From the NCBI GenBank assembly GCA_947650365.1, contig CANTAL010000021.1, forward strand, positions 1,674,001 through 1,738,000: a stretch of 64,000 nucleotides of DNA, written 5' to 3'. Origin of the DNA: Chamaelirium japonicum (lineage: Eukaryota; Streptophyta; Magnoliopsida; Liliales; Melanthiaceae). Of this stretch, positions 1 to 12,045 are shown in pieces; positions within the stretch are counted from its first letter, which is position 1; each line of letters opens with the position of its first letter. A program made the translations under genes and the position numbers. The notes beneath the pieces were generated by a model. It was given only the letters and a program-made list of their open reading frames with translations. It had not been told where the DNA came from and did no database searches.

Positions 1-955
1 AAGAAAGAAGAGAGAAGAAGTTCTGCTCCAGTTCATTAGTCATGGGTATAGGTGTGCAGTAAGAAGGAATCTAAATTCTAAAACTATACAGAAGAGAGAA
101 ATGAAGAGAAAAGATAACGGAGAGATATATAAAGATATAAGTGGAGTTTTGGAATTTAGATTCTTTCTTACTTCACACCTATACCCATGGACAATGGAAT
201 GGAGTAGGACTTCTTCTCTCTTCTCTCTTCATTTATCTCTCTGTTCTCTTCTCTTTTCTTCTCTCTTTTCTGTAGAGTTTTGGAATTTAGATTCCTTCTT
301 ACTTTACACCTATACCCATGGCCAATGGACTGGAGAAGAACTTCTTCTCTCTTCTTTCTTTGTTTATCTCTCCATTCTCTTCTTTCTTCTTCTCTCTCTT
401 TGATCTTTGTTTCTCTCTCCGTTTTCTTATGACTGGTCGGTTGGGCTCGATATTTTTGTACTGATAAAATGTTATGAGGTAGAAGAAATAAGAGAACGGA
501 GAGATTTAATTATATTATTGAGATATGGAGTTTCAGAATTTAGATTCCTTCTTACTTCACACCTATTCCCATGGCCAATGGACTAGAGCAGGACTTCTTC
601 TCTTTTCTCTCTTCGTTATTTTCTCTCTTTGTTATTTTCTCTCTTCTTCTCTCTCTTCTGTCTTTATTTATCTCTCTGTTTTCTTATGACTGGTCGGTTG
701 GGCTCGATATGTTCGTGCTGATAACGTGTTATGAGATAGGAAAAAAAAAGAGTTGTCAAACGTGTCCCACCCTAAAAGGGTCATATATTATTTATAGAGT
801 AAGCTTACTTAGTGCCTAAGCAATCTATGAAAAAGGGGTCGTATATTATTTAACCTTACTTAGGGCCTAAGCAATATATAGGAAACCATAATCCATGGGA
901 GAGATCAGACGGTGGATAGCCATCCTATCGAACGATCTTAGAACAGTTGTAATGT
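1..955. repeat. Repeat-family block, mostly minus orientation
   Basis: Positions 1-140 are the purine body and tail of a plus-orientation unit, ending at an inverted junction near 140 where minus-orientation tail sequence (TGGAGTTTTGGAATTTAG) begins. Minus bodies follow at about 143-270, 271-478 and 530-735, with reverse-orientation primer-site boxes near 460-475 and 715-728. An R/TATA/palindrome segment at 767-830 is followed by a second partial copy at 831-890, so the promoter core is locally duplicated. The telo-box of this copy is mutated (AAACCATAA near 892). No coding potential is credible; open frames here are low-complexity translations of the pyrimidine tract. Confidence 0.8.
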
Positions 956-1800
956 TTTAATTTTTTTTTAAAAAAATATAAATTATTTTTAAAACAAAAA
1001 ATTTAGATTACCTCATCTTCCTTCTTTATTTTCTATTATTTAATTAATTTAATTAGTTTAATAAATTAAATAATTATATAATTAAATAAATATTTAATTA
1101 TTTATATAATTAAATAACTAACTTATTTAAATAATTTATTTATTATTTAAATATTAAAATAAATAAATAATTTTTTGATTACTTCAAAAAATATTAAGTT
1201 ATTTAAAAAAATATTTTATTATTTATGTATTCAAATAATTAACTAATTATTTAAATAATAAGTAAATAGTTATATAATTTATTTTAAATTTTATTACTTA
1301 AATAAATAATTAATTTTTTTATTAATTTCAATATATATTTTATAATTTAATAAAATAATTATTTAATTAATTAATTGTATAATAATTTATTTTATAATTA
1401 TTTATAAAACTATTATAATATTTAAATTATTTATTTATTTTAGTAAATAATCTATTTAATATATTTCTTCACTAAATGAGTTTTTAAATATTTAAATAAT
1501 TGACTAATTATTTAACTATTTAAAAATAAAATAATATTTTAAGAAATAACTAATAAAATAAAATAATTAATTAATTATATAATTAAATCAATAGTTTTTA
1601 TTTAATATTTAAAAAATTAAATTGGTATATAATTTAATTATTTAATAATATAATAAAAAGTAAATAATTAAAATAATTAAATAAGTTAAAAAAATTAATT
1701 ATTTTATGAAAAACATATATATTAAATTATTTAAATAATTTAATAATTAAATAAATGATTAATTTAATTAAAAAATTTATAATAACATTACTATGATAAT
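956..1800 (-). repeat. Long A+T-rich island of the repeat family (minus orientation)
   Basis: About 850 bp made almost only of TTAAAT/AATTAT words. Its borders are the family's: on the left the reverse complement of the extended U3 (GATCAGACGGTGGATAGCC, then TTGTAATGTTTT); on the right the conserved border TTACTATGATAATCATAATAACG, GAGATGATACTATT, which leads into the tail module. Related islands lie at 7815-8585 and 27541-28400 in the opposite orientation. No gene or RNA is visible. Confidence 0.75.
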
Positions 1801-2521
1801 CATAATAACGTTGAGATGATACTATTCAGAAGTGGAGTTTTGAAATTTAGATTCCTTCTTACTTCACACATATACCCGTGGCTAATGAACTTGAGCAGGA
1901 GTTCTTTTCTCTTCTCTTTTTATTTATCACTCCGTTCTCCTCTCTCTTATTCTCTCTCTTCTATGGAGTTTTGGAATTTAGATTCCTTCTTACTTCACAC
2001 CTATACCTATGGCGAATGGACTGGAGCAGGACTTCTTATCTTTTCTCTATTCATTTATCTCTTTGTTCTCTTCTCTCTTTTCTGTTTTGTTTCTCTCACC
2101 ATTTTCCTGTAATTGGTCGGCTGGGCTCGACATGTTCGTACTGATAACATATTATGTGATGGGAAAAAAAGTGTCATCATATGTGCCGCATCCTAAAGGG
2201 GTTATATATTATTTATAGAGTAAGCTTACTTAATGCCTAAGCAATCTAAAGGAAACCATATTCCCTGGGAAAAGAGAAGAGAATGGAGAGATTTAATTAT
2301 ATTATCAAGAAGTAGAGTTTTGGAATTTAGATTCCTTCTTACTTCATACATATACTCGTGGTGAATGGACTGGAGTAGGACTTCTTCTCTCTTCTCTCTT
2401 TGTTTATCTCTCCGTTTTCTTCTGTCTCTTTCTCTCTTTTCTGTCTTTGTTTCTCTTTTTTTTTTTGGTGACTGGTCTGCTGGGCTCGACATGTTCATAC
2501 TGATAACGTGTTGTGAGATGG
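1801..2521 (-). repeat. Two minus-orientation repeat units with one promoter segment
   Basis: Tail and body modules run from 1816 and again from 2310. Reverse-orientation primer-site boxes lie near 2134-2150 and 2496-2512. Between them, 2185-2270 carries the R leader, TATA box and palindrome GTAAGCTTAC in minus orientation. A truncated extra body starts near 1958 after CTTCTATGGAGTTTTGG, one of the recurrent junctions of the family. Confidence 0.75.
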
Positions 2522-4080
2522 GAGATTAATTATTTACTTTATTTATTTTAATTGGTATTTCCTTAAATATTATAAAGAATATCGTTTCTTTAAATTTTTG
2601 AATAGTATCATCTCAATGTTATTATTTAAATATTTAATTATAAAAACATTACATAATTATTAAATAATTTATATAAATTTATGAGCGTGAAAAATATTTT
2701 ATTTCTCTTCTTCTTTCTTTATTTATCTCTCCGTTCTCTTCTCTCTTCTTCTCTCTCTTCTATCTTCGTTTCTCGCACCGTTTTCTTGTGACTGGTCGGC
2801 TGGGCTCGATATGTTCGTACTGATAACGTGTTGTGAGAAGAGAGAAGAGAACAGAGAGATAAATGAAGAGAGAAGAGAGAAGTCTTACTCCAATCCACTC
2901 GCTAAGGGTATTGGTATGAAGTAAGAAGGAATCCAAATTCCAAAACTCTACTTCTTAATAATATAATTAAATCTCTCCGTTCTCTTCTTTCTTTTCCCAT
3001 GGATTAGGGTTTCCCATAGATTGCTAAGGCCCTAAGTAAGCATACCTGATAAATAATATACGACCCCTTTAGGGTGGGGCATGTTTGACGCCTCTCTATT
3101 TCTCCTAACTCACAATACGTTATCAGCACAAACATGTCGAGCCTAGCCAACCAGTCGCAAGAAAACAGAGAGAGAAATGAGGACAAAAGAGAGAAGAAAA
3201 AATAAGAAAACAGAGAGATAAATAAAGAGAGAAAAGATAAGAAGTCATTCTCCGGTCCATTCGCCATGAGAATAGGTGTGAAGTAAGAAGGAATCTAAAT
3301 TCCAGAACTCCACTTCTCAATAGTATCATCTCAATGTTATTATAATTATCATAGTAAATTCCAAAACTCTCTTTATTTTAATTAAATAATTAATTTAATT
3401 AAAAAAATTATAGTAACATTATCAGCACGAAAAGAGAAAAAGTCCTGCTCCAGTCCATTAGCCACGGGTATAGGTGTAAAGTAGGAAGGAATCTAAATTA
3501 CAAAACTCCATTTTTTAATATTTATATGACACCTTTAGGGTGGGGCATATTTGATGGATCTTTCTTTCTTCTACCTCACAACATGTTATCAGAACGAACA
3601 TGTCGAGCACAGCCTACAAGTCACAAGAAAACGGAGTGAGAAATGAAGACAGAAGAGAGAGAAAAAGAGAGAAGAGAAAACGGAGAGAGAAATGAAGATA
3701 GAAGAGAAAGAAAAAGAGAGAAGAGAACGAAAAGATAAACGAAGAGAGAAGAAGACCTGCTCCAGGCTATTGGCTACGGATATAGGTGTAAAGTAAGAAG
3801 AAATCTAAATTCCAATACTCAACTTTTCAATATTTATACGACCCCTTTAGGGTGGAGCACATTTGACGTCTCTTTCTTTCTCCTATCTCACAATACGTTA
3901 TCAGTATGAACATGTCGATCCCAGCCGATTGGTCATAAGAAAACGGAGAGAGAAATGAAGGCAGAGGAGAAAGAACAAGAAAGAAGAGAATAGAGAGATA
4001 AACGAAGACAGAAGAGAGAAGAAGTCCTGCTCCAGTTCATTAACCACGGGTCTAGATGTGAAGTAAGAAGTAATCTAAAT
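2280..4080 (+). repeat. Segmental duplication, copy A (partner 17330-19125)
   Basis: This 1.8 kb stretch and 17330-19125 share the same order of modules, orientation flips and unusual joints: a minus unit, the A+T module at 2522-2703, an inverted joint at GTGAGAAGAG near 2835, a U3/primer unit, an island hybrid near 3310-3420 where the A+T border runs into ATTATCAGCACGAAAAGAG, a primer box altered to ATCAGAACGAACATG, and a doubled purine block (3655-3725). Sharing several rare joints in the same order means the segment was copied as a whole. Confidence 0.75.
2522..2703. repeat. Conserved A+T module, about 180 bp, copy 1
   Basis: The module begins at GATTAATTATTTACTTTATT after GAGATGGGA and ends in AAAAATATTTTATTTCTC. 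The same sequence recurs at 17570-17745 in the same orientation and at 6931-7107 inverted. It carries an internal AATAGTATCATCTCAATG, the border motif of the large islands, so it is probably a strongly shortened island with different edges. Confidence 0.65.
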
Positions 4081-5457
4081 TCCAAAACTCCACTTCTTAA
4101 TAATATAATTTACACTCGCCTTTCTCTTCTCTCTTTTCCCATGGATTATGGTTTCCTATAGATTGCTTAGGCCCTAAGTATGCTTACCCTATAAATAATA
4201 AATAATTTATGACCCCTTTAAGGTGGGGCACGTTTGATGCTCTCTCTTTCTCTTATCTCACAACACGTTATCAGCACGAATATGTCGAGCCCAGTTGACC
4301 AGTCGTAAGAAAACAGAGAGAGAAACGAGGCCAGAAGTTAAGTTTTGGAATTTAGATTCCTTCTTACTTCACACCTATACCCATGTCCAAAGGATTAGAG
4401 TAGGACTTCTTCTCTCTTCTCTCTTCATTTATCTTCTCGTTCTCTTCTCTCTTCTTCTCTTTCTTCTATGGAGTTTTTGAATTTAGATTCCTTCTTACTT
4501 TACACCTATACCCATGGCCAATGGACTTGAGCAGGACTTCTTCTTTATTGTCTCTTTGTTTATCTCTTTTTCCTCTTCTCTCTTCTGTCTTTATTTCTTT
4601 CTACGTTTTCTTGTGACTGGTCGGTTGGGCATGACATATTCGTGTTGATAACGTGTTGTGAGATGGGAGAAATAGAGAGCCGGCACACGTGCCGCACCCT
4701 AAAGGGGTCGTATAAATATTGAGAAGTGGACTTTTGGAATTTAGATTCTTTTTTACTTCACACCTATACCCGTGGCGAATGGACTGGAGCAGGACTTCTA
4801 ATCTCTTATCTCTTTGTTTATCTCTCCATTCTATTCTCTCTTTTTCTCTCTCTTCTGTCTTTATTTCTCTCTCTATTTTCTTGTGACTAGTTGGTTGGGC
4901 TCGACATGTTCGTGCTGATAATGTGTTATGAGAAGAGAGGAGAGAACCTAAATAAAAAAATATAAATATCTCTAGTTTGAATAATTAAATAGAAGTCTGT
5001 TCTTATATTCTTTCTCTTTTATGGAGTTTTGGAATTTAGATTCCTTATTACTTCATGCTTATACCCGTGGCCAATAGATTAGAGCAGGACTTCTTCTATT
5101 TTCTCTTTTTGTTTATCTTTACATTCTCTTCTCTATTCTTCTCTCTCTTCTCTCTTCTTCTCTCGTCTGTAGAGTTTTGGAATTTAGATTCCTTCTTACT
5201 CCACACCTATACCCGTGGCTAATGGACTGGAGCAGGACTTCTTCTCCCCTTCTCTCTTTGTTTATCTCTCTGTTTTGTTCTCTCTTCTACCTAAATAATT
5301 TAATTAAATAATATAATTATTTAATTAAGAGAGAAATAAAGACAAAAAAGAGAAGAGAATAAAGAGATAAACGAAGAGAGAAGATAGATGAAGTTTTACT
5401 CCAGTCTATTCGCCATTGGTAAAAGTGTAAAGTAAGAAGGAATCTAAATTCAAAAAA
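3000..5457 (+). repeat. Left arm of a large inverted duplication (partner 9765-12045)
   Basis: Read backwards, this arm matches 9765-12045 module by module. Diagnostic shared joints are the A+T linker at 4935-5010 (matching 10240-10310 inverted), the linker at 5286-5330 (matching 9908-9950 inverted), the rare CTCAACTT tail near 3820 (matching AAGTTGAG near 11285), a doubled TATA spacer near 4190-4205 (matching 10905-10920), and the island hybrid 3310-3420 (matching 11600-11720). The arms differ by point changes and small deletions, so this is an old event. Confidence 0.7.
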
Positions 5458-6930
5458 TCTACTTCTTAATATTTATATGACCTCTTTAGGGTGTGGCACG
5501 TGTGTTGGCCCTCTCTTTCTCCAATCTCACAACACGTTTTCAACACGAACATGTTGTGCCCAGGCGGGACAAGAAAACGGAGATAGAAACGATGACAAAA
5601 GAGAAAGACAAAGAGAGAACAGGACAGAGAGATAAACGAAGAGAAAAGAGAGAAGAAGTCTGAATGCAGTCTATTAGCCACGGGTATAGATATGAAGTAA
5701 GAAGGAATCTAAATTCTAAAACTCCATTTCTCAATAATATAATTAATCTCTCCATTCTCTTCTCTCTTCTCGCATGGATTAGAGTTTCCTATAAATTGCT
5801 TAGGCCCTAAGTAAGCTTACCCTATAAATAATATACGACCTCTTTAGGGTGGGGTATGTTTTACGACTCTCTATTTATCCCATTTCATAACATGTTATCT
5901 GCACAAACATGTCAACCCCAGCCGACCAGTCGTAAAAAAACGAAGAGAAAAACGAAGACAGAAGTGAAGTTTTGAAATATAGATTTCTTCTTACTTCACA
6001 CCTATACCCATGGTCAATGGAATAGAGCTGGACATTTTATCTCTTCTCTCTTCATATATCTCTCTGTTCTCTTCTCTCTTCTTCTGTCTTCGTTTCTCTC
6101 TTCGTTTTCTTGCGACTTGTTAGCTGGGCTCAATATATTCGTACTGATAACGTATTGTGAGATGGGAGAAAGGGAGAACCGTCAAATATGCCCCACCCTA
6201 AAGGGGTCGTATATTATGTATAGGGTAGCTTAGTTAGTGCCTAATCGATCTATGTCAAACCCTAATCTATGGGAGAAGAGAGAAGAAAATGGAGAAATTT
6301 AATTATATTATTGAGAAGTGAAGTTTTGGAATTTAGATTCCTTCTTACATCACACCTATACCCGTGGCCAAAAGACTGGAGCAGGGCTTCTTCTTTTTTC
6401 TCTCTTTATTTCTCTTTTTATTCTCTTCTCTTTTCTTCTCTCTGTTCTATCTTCGTTTCTCTCTTCGTTTTCTTGTGACTTGTCGGCTGGGCTCGATATG
6501 TTCGTGCTGATAATGTATTATGAAATAGGAGAAATAGAGAGCCATAAAATATTCCCCACCCTAAAAGGGTCGTATATTTTTTAATGGGTAAGCTTACATT
6601 GGGCCTAAGCAATCTATAGGAAACCCTAATCCATAGTACAAGAGAGACGAGAACGGGGAGATTTAATTATATTATTGAGAAGTGGAGTTTTGAAATTTAG
6701 ATTCCTTTTTATTTTATACCAATACCCGTGGCAAATGGATTAGAGCAGGACTTCTTGTCTCTTCATTTATCTCTCATTTCTTTTCTCTCTTCTTCTCTTC
6801 TCTCAACACGTTATAGCACGAACATGTCGAGCCCAGCCGACCAGTCAAAAGAAAATAGAGCGAGAAACGAACACAGAAGAGAGAGAAGAAGAAAGAAGAG
6901 AAAGAAGAAATAAATAAAGAGAGAAAAAGA
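5458..6930. repeat. Repeat block, plus then minus then plus
   Basis: A plus unit (leader near 5480, primer box near 5537) is followed by a U3 segment at 5765-5850 and a primer box near 5892. An inverted joint near 5965 (AGAAGTGAAGTTTTG) opens a minus run with primer boxes near 6147 and 6505 and promoter segments near 6195-6270 and 6555-6640. A second inverted joint near 6800 (CTTCTCTCAACACG) returns to plus with a damaged primer box near 6808-6820. No gene is visible. Confidence 0.7.
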
Positions 6931-7107
6931 GAAATAAAATATTTTTCATGCTTATAAATTTATATAAGTTATTTAAAAACTTTGTAATATTTTATAATTA
7001 AATATTTAAATATTAACGTTGAGATAATACTATTTAAATATTTAAAGAAATAATAAACTTTATAATATTTAAAAAATATTAATTAAAATAAATAAAATTA
7101 ATAAGCA
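6931..7107. repeat. Conserved A+T module, inverted copy
   Basis: Reverse complement of the modules at 2522-2703 and 17570-17745, bordered on the left by GAGAAATAAAATATTTTTC and on the right by AATAAGCATTCTTCC. It separates two plus-orientation primer boxes near 6810 and 7127. Confidence 0.65.
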
Positions 7108-7814
7108 TTCTTCCATCTCATAACACGTTATCAGCACGAATATGTCGAGCCCAGCCGACTAGTCATAAGAAAATGGAGAGAGAAACACAGATAGAAGAAA
7201 GAGTAGAAGAGAGATGAGAATGGAGAGATAAACAAAGAGAGAAGAGAGAAGAACTTCTGTTCTAGTCTATTTGCCAAGGGTTTAGGTGTGAAGTAAGAAG
7301 GAATTTAAATTTCAAAACTCTACTTCTTAATAAATTAATTAAATCTCTCCGTTCTCTTCTCTCTTCTCCAATAGAATAGGGTTTCCTATAGATTGCTTAG
7401 GCCCTAAGTAAGCTTACCCTATAAATAATATATGACCCCTTTAGGGTGGGGAATATTTGACTGCTCTCTTATTCTCCCATCTCACAATATATTATCAGTA
7501 TGAATATGTCGAGCCCAGCCGACCAGTCATAAGAAAATGGAGAGAGAAACGAAGGCAGAACAGAGAAGAAGAGAGAAGAGAATGAAGAGATAAACGAAGA
7601 GAGAAGAGAGAAGAAGTCCTACTCTAATCCATTGGCCACAGGTATAAGTATGAAATAAGAAAGAATCTAAATTTCAAAACTTCACGGAAGAAAGAGAAGA
7701 AGAAAGAAAAGAACGGAGAGATAAAAAAAGAGAGAAGAAGTCATGCTCTGGTCCATTGGCCATGGGTATAGGCATGAAGTAAAAAGGAATCTAAATTTCA
7801 AAACTCCACTTCTC
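7108..7814 (+). repeat. Plus-orientation repeat units
   Basis: A primer box near 7127-7140 is followed by a full body, a U3 at 7365-7440 with telo-box and TATA, and a second primer box near 7490. The spacing of about 363 bp defines the medium unit class. The second unit has a direct joint (TTCACGGAAGAAAGAG near 7680) that repeats its purine body, then ends at the island border CAATAGTATCATCTC near 7815. Confidence 0.75.
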
Positions 7815-8585
7815 AATAGTATCATCTCAACTTTATTATAATTATCATAGTAAAATTACTATAATTTTTTTATTTAAATTATTTATTTAATAAATAATAT
7901 AATAATTAAGATTTTAGTAAAATAATTAATTTATTTAATTATTTAATTATCTTTTTTTTTATTTAAATTTATTATTTTATTTATTTATTATTATTATATT
8001 ATAAAATAATTAAATTATGTAACTATTAAATTATTTAAATTATTATATAAAAAAATAATTATTTAATTATAAAATTACTTTATTAATTTATTTTATTAGA
8101 AATTTCTTAAAATATTATTTTATTAAGAAATAATTAAATAATTAGTAAATTATTTAAATATTTAAAAACTTATTTAGTATAGAAATATATTAAATAGATT
8201 ATTTAATTAATCAAATAAATAATATAATTATTAAATAATTTTATAATTAACTAAATAATAATTAAAATGAATTATTATGTAATTATTTGAATATATAGAT
8301 AATAAAATATTTTTTTAAATAACTTAATATTATTTTAAATAATCAATTAAATATTAATTTATTTTAATATTTAAATAATAAATAGATTATAAAAAAAATT
8401 TAGTTATTTAATTATATAGATAATTAAATACTTATTTAATTATTGAAAAATTTAATTTATTAAACAAATTAAATTAATTAAATAATAGAAAGTAAAGAAG
8501 GAAGATGAGGAATACCTGAATTTTTTTGCTTTAAAAATATTTTATATTTTTCTTTATAAAAATTTAAAATATTACAACTGTTATG
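7815..8585 (+). repeat. Long A+T-rich island (plus orientation)
   Basis: Starts with the conserved border TATTATAATTATCATAG, runs for about 650 bp of pure A/T words, and ends in GGAAGATGAGG, then TGAATTTTTTTGC and an A/T run leading into the extended U3 (CGTTCGATCGGATGG). Same border order as 27541-28400, and the mirror of 956-1800. No gene or RNA recognised. Confidence 0.75.
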
Positions 8586-9284
8586 CTATCGTTCGATCGG
8601 ATGGATATCCACCATCGGATCTCTTCCATGGATCAGGGTTTTCTATAGATTACTTAGGCCCTAAGTAAGCTTGCCCTATAAATAATATACAACCCCTTTA
8701 GGATGGAGCATGTTTGATGTCTCTCTCTTTCTCCCATCTTATAATATATTACCAGCACAAACATGTCGAGCCCAGCCGATCAGTCATAAGAAAACAGAGA
8801 GAGAAATAAAGACAGAAGAGAGAGAAGAGAATGAAAAGATAAACAAAGAAAAAAGAGATAAAAGTCATGCTCTAGTCCATTGGCCATGGGTATAGGTGTG
8901 AAGTAAGAAGGAATCTAAATTCCAAAACTCTACTTCTCAATAATATTATTAAATCTCTCTATTCTCTTTTTTTTGCCCATCTCATAATACGTTATCAGCA
9001 CGAACATATCGATCCCAGCCGACCAGTCACAAGAAAATTAAAAGAAAAACGAAGACAGAAGAGAGAGAAAAAAAAGAAGAGAACGAAGAGATAAATGAAG
9101 AGAGAATAGAGAAGAAGTCCTACTCCAGTCCATTGTCCACGGGTATAAGTGTAAAGTAAGAAGGAATCTAAATTCCAAAACTCCATTTCTTAATAGTATC
9201 ATCTCAACGTTATTATAATTATTATAGTAATATTACTATAATTTTTTTAATTAAATTAATTATTATTTAATTATTAAAAAAGTA
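8586..9284 (+). repeat. Long-class unit: extended U3, leader, primer box, body
   Basis: The extended U3 (8590-8690) holds a changed telo-box (TCAGGGTTT near 8634), the palindromes and TATAAATA near 8677-8684, then the leader and a primer box altered to TTACCAGCACAAAC near 8748. A second primer box near 8988 follows an inverted pyrimidine joint. The tail ends in the island border near 9195, and about 80 bp of island (9200-9280) remain before the next tail fragment. Confidence 0.7.
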
Positions 9285-9764
9285 TGAAGTAAGAAGGAAT
9301 CTAAATTCCAAAACTTTACTTCTTAATATTTATAAGACCCCTTTAGGGTGGGACACTTTTGACGGCTCTGTCTTTCTTTCATCTCACAACACGTTATCAA
9401 TACGAACATGTCGATCCCAGCCGACTAGTCGAAAGAAAATGAAGAGAGAAATGAAGACAGAAAAGAGAGAAGAAGAGAGAAGAGAACAGAGAAAAAATGA
9501 AGATAGAAGAGAGAAGAAGTCCTACTCTAGTTCATTGGCCACAGATATAGGTGTGAAGTAAGAAGGAATCTAAATTCCAAAACACCACAGAAAAGAGAAG
9601 AAGAGATAAGAGGAGAGATAAATAAAGAGAGAAGAGAGAAAAACTCCTGCTCTAGTCAATTGGCCATGGGTAAAGGTGTAAAGTAAGAAGGAATCTAAAT
9701 TCCAAAACTTCCTTCTGTCTTTGTTTATTTCTCCGTTCTCTTCTCTCTTCTTCTCTCTCTTCTG
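9285..9764. repeat. Plus units ending at an inverted joint
   Basis: Leader near 9330 and primer box near 9387, followed by two bodies joined directly at CCACAGAAAAGAG near 9582. An inverted joint near 9715 (CTTCTGTCTTTG) turns the sequence to minus orientation just before the large inverted duplication arm. Confidence 0.7.
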
Positions 9765-12045
9765 TATAGTATTGGAATTTAGATTCTTTCTTATTTTACA
9801 CCTTTACCCGTTGCAAATAGACTAGAGCAGGACTTCTTCTGTCTTCTCTCTTTATTTATCTTTCCTTTCTCTTCTCTCTTCTTCTCTCTCTTCTGTCTTT
9901 GTTTCTTTCTCAATTAAATAATTATATTATTTAAATAAATTATTTATGTAGAAGAGAGAAAAGAACGGAGAGATAAATAAAGAGAGAAGGTGATAAGAAG
10001 TCCTGCTCTAGTCCATTCGCCACGGGTATAGGTATGAAGTAAAAAGGAATCTAAATTCTAAAACTCCAAAAAAGAGAGAGAAGAAGAGAGAAGAGAAAGA
10101 AGAAGAGAGAGAAGAAAAGAGAAGATAATAGAAAGATAAACGAAGAGAGAAGAAGTCCTGCTCCAGTCTATTGGCCACGGGTATAGGTGTGATGTAAGAA
10201 GGAATCTAAATTCCAAAACTCCACAGAAGAGAGAGAAGATGAGAACAGACTTCTATTTAATTATTAAAACTAGAGAGATTTAAATTATTTTAATTAAGTT
10301 CTCTTCTCTCTCCTCACAACACGTTATCAGCACGAACATGTCGAGCCCAATCGACCAGTCACTAGAAAATAGAGAAAGAAACGAAGACAGAAAAGAGAGA
10401 AAAAGAGAGAAGAGAATGGAGAGATAAACAAAGAAAGAAGAAGTCATGCTCTAGTTCATTGGCCACGGGTATAGGTGTGAAGTAAGAAGGAATCTAAATT
10501 CCAAAAATTTACTTTTTAATATTTATACGAGCCCTTTAGGGTGGGGCATGTGTAACGGCTCTCTCTTTCTCCCATCTCACAACACATTATCAGCAAAAAC
10601 ATATCAAGCCCAGTCGACCAGTCAAAAGAAAATTGATAGATAAAAAAAGAAAGAAGAAAGAGAAGAAAAGAGAAGAGAATGGAGAGATAAATAAAGAGAG
10701 AAGTAGTCCTGCTCCAGTCCTTTGACCACGGGTATAGGTATGAAGTAAGAAAGAATCTAAATTCCAAAGCTCTACTTCTGTCTTCGTTTCTCTTTCCGTT
10801 TTCTTACGACTGGTCGGCTAAGCTCGATATGTTCGTGCTGATAACATATTATGAGATGGCAAAAAGGGAGAGCCATCAAACATGCCCCATCCTGAAGGGA
10901 TCGTATATTATTTATTAGTTATAGGGTAGGCTTACTTAGGGCCTAAGCAATCTATAGAAAACCCTAATCCATGGGAGAAGAGATAAGAGAATGGAGAGAA
11001 TTAATTATATTATTGAGAAGTAGAGTTTTGGAATTTAGATTCCTTCATACTTCACACCTATACCCGTGGTCAATAGACTAGAGCAAGACTTCTTTTCTCT
11101 TCTCCTTTTGTTTATCTCTCTATTCTCTTCTCTCTTCTTCTCGCTATTTTGTCTTCATTTCTCTCTTCGTTTTCTTATGATTGGTCGGCTAGGCTTGACG
11201 TGTTCGTGATGATAACGTGTTGTGAGATAGGAGAAAGAGAGAGCCGTCAAATATGCCCCACCCTGAAGGGGTCATATAAATATTAAGAAGTTGAGTTTTG
11301 GAATTTAGATTCCTTCTTACTTCACACCTATACCCATGGCCAATTGACTGGAACATGACTTCTTCCGTCTTCTCTTTTTGTTTATCTCTTCATTCTCTTC
11401 TCTCTCTTCTGTCTTTGTTTCTCTCTCCGTTTTATTTTCTCTCTTCTTCTCTTTTTTCTGTCTTTGTTTCTCTCTCTATTTTCTTGTGACTGGTAGGCTG
11501 GGCTCGATATGTTTGCACTGATAATGTGTTATGATATGGAAAAAAGAGAGAGCCGTCATATCTATACCCATGGCTAATGGACTTGAGCAGGACTTCTTCT
11601 CTTTTCGGGCTGATAATGTTACTATAATTTTTTTAATTAAATTAATTATTTAATTAAAACGAAGAGAGTTTTGGAATTTACTATGATAATCATAATAATA
11701 TTAAGATAATATTATTGAGAAGTAGAGTTTTAGAATTTAGATTCCTTCTTACTTCAAACCTATACCCATGATGAATGGACTGGAGCAGGACTTCTTCTCT
11801 CTTCGTTTATCTCTCCATTCTTTATTCTTTTCTTCTCCATCTTCTGTCTTTGTTTCTCTCTCCGTTTTTTGTGACTGGTTGACTGGGCTCGATATGTTCA
11901 TGTTGATAATGTATTATAAGATGGAAGAAAGACAGAGCCGTCAAATGTGCCCCACCCTAAAGGGGTCATATATTATTTATAAGATAAGCTTACTTTGGGC
12001 CTAAGTAATCTATAGAAAATACAAATCCATAGGAGAAGAGGGAAG
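9765..12045 (-). repeat. Right arm of the large inverted duplication (partner 3000-5457)
   Basis: Contains in reverse order the landmarks of 3000-5457: A+T linkers at 9908-9950 and 10240-10310, primer boxes at 10322-10335 (perfect, plus) and near 10583, a U3 with a doubled TATA spacer near 10905-10920, the AAGTTGAG tail near 11285, a doubled body (11400-11480), and the island hybrid at 11600-11720. A deletion near 11555 removes the leader between GCCGTCAT and the next tail. The segment ends near 12045, where purine sequence returns to plus. Confidence 0.7.
10322..10335 (+). promoter_or_regulatory. Primer-site-like box, perfect copy
   Basis: Exact CGTTATCAGCACGA directly after CTCACAACA. Its complement matches positions 27-40 of plant tRNA-Ile(IAU), with C opposite wobble position 34. 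See the first finding for the argument. Confidence 0.6.

Noticed and set aside
101..403. Many open frames of 60-160 codons rich in S, F, L or in E, R, K (for example 15665-16063, 44316-44792, 45003-45476)
   Set aside because: They are translations of the pyrimidine or purine tracts and the conserved leader/primer modules. The same peptides recur in every copy because the DNA repeats, frames are not conserved between copies, and there are no domains.
956..1800. Organelle DNA insertion, suggested by very high A+T
   Set aside because: No plastid or mitochondrial gene motifs; the borders are those of the repeat family.
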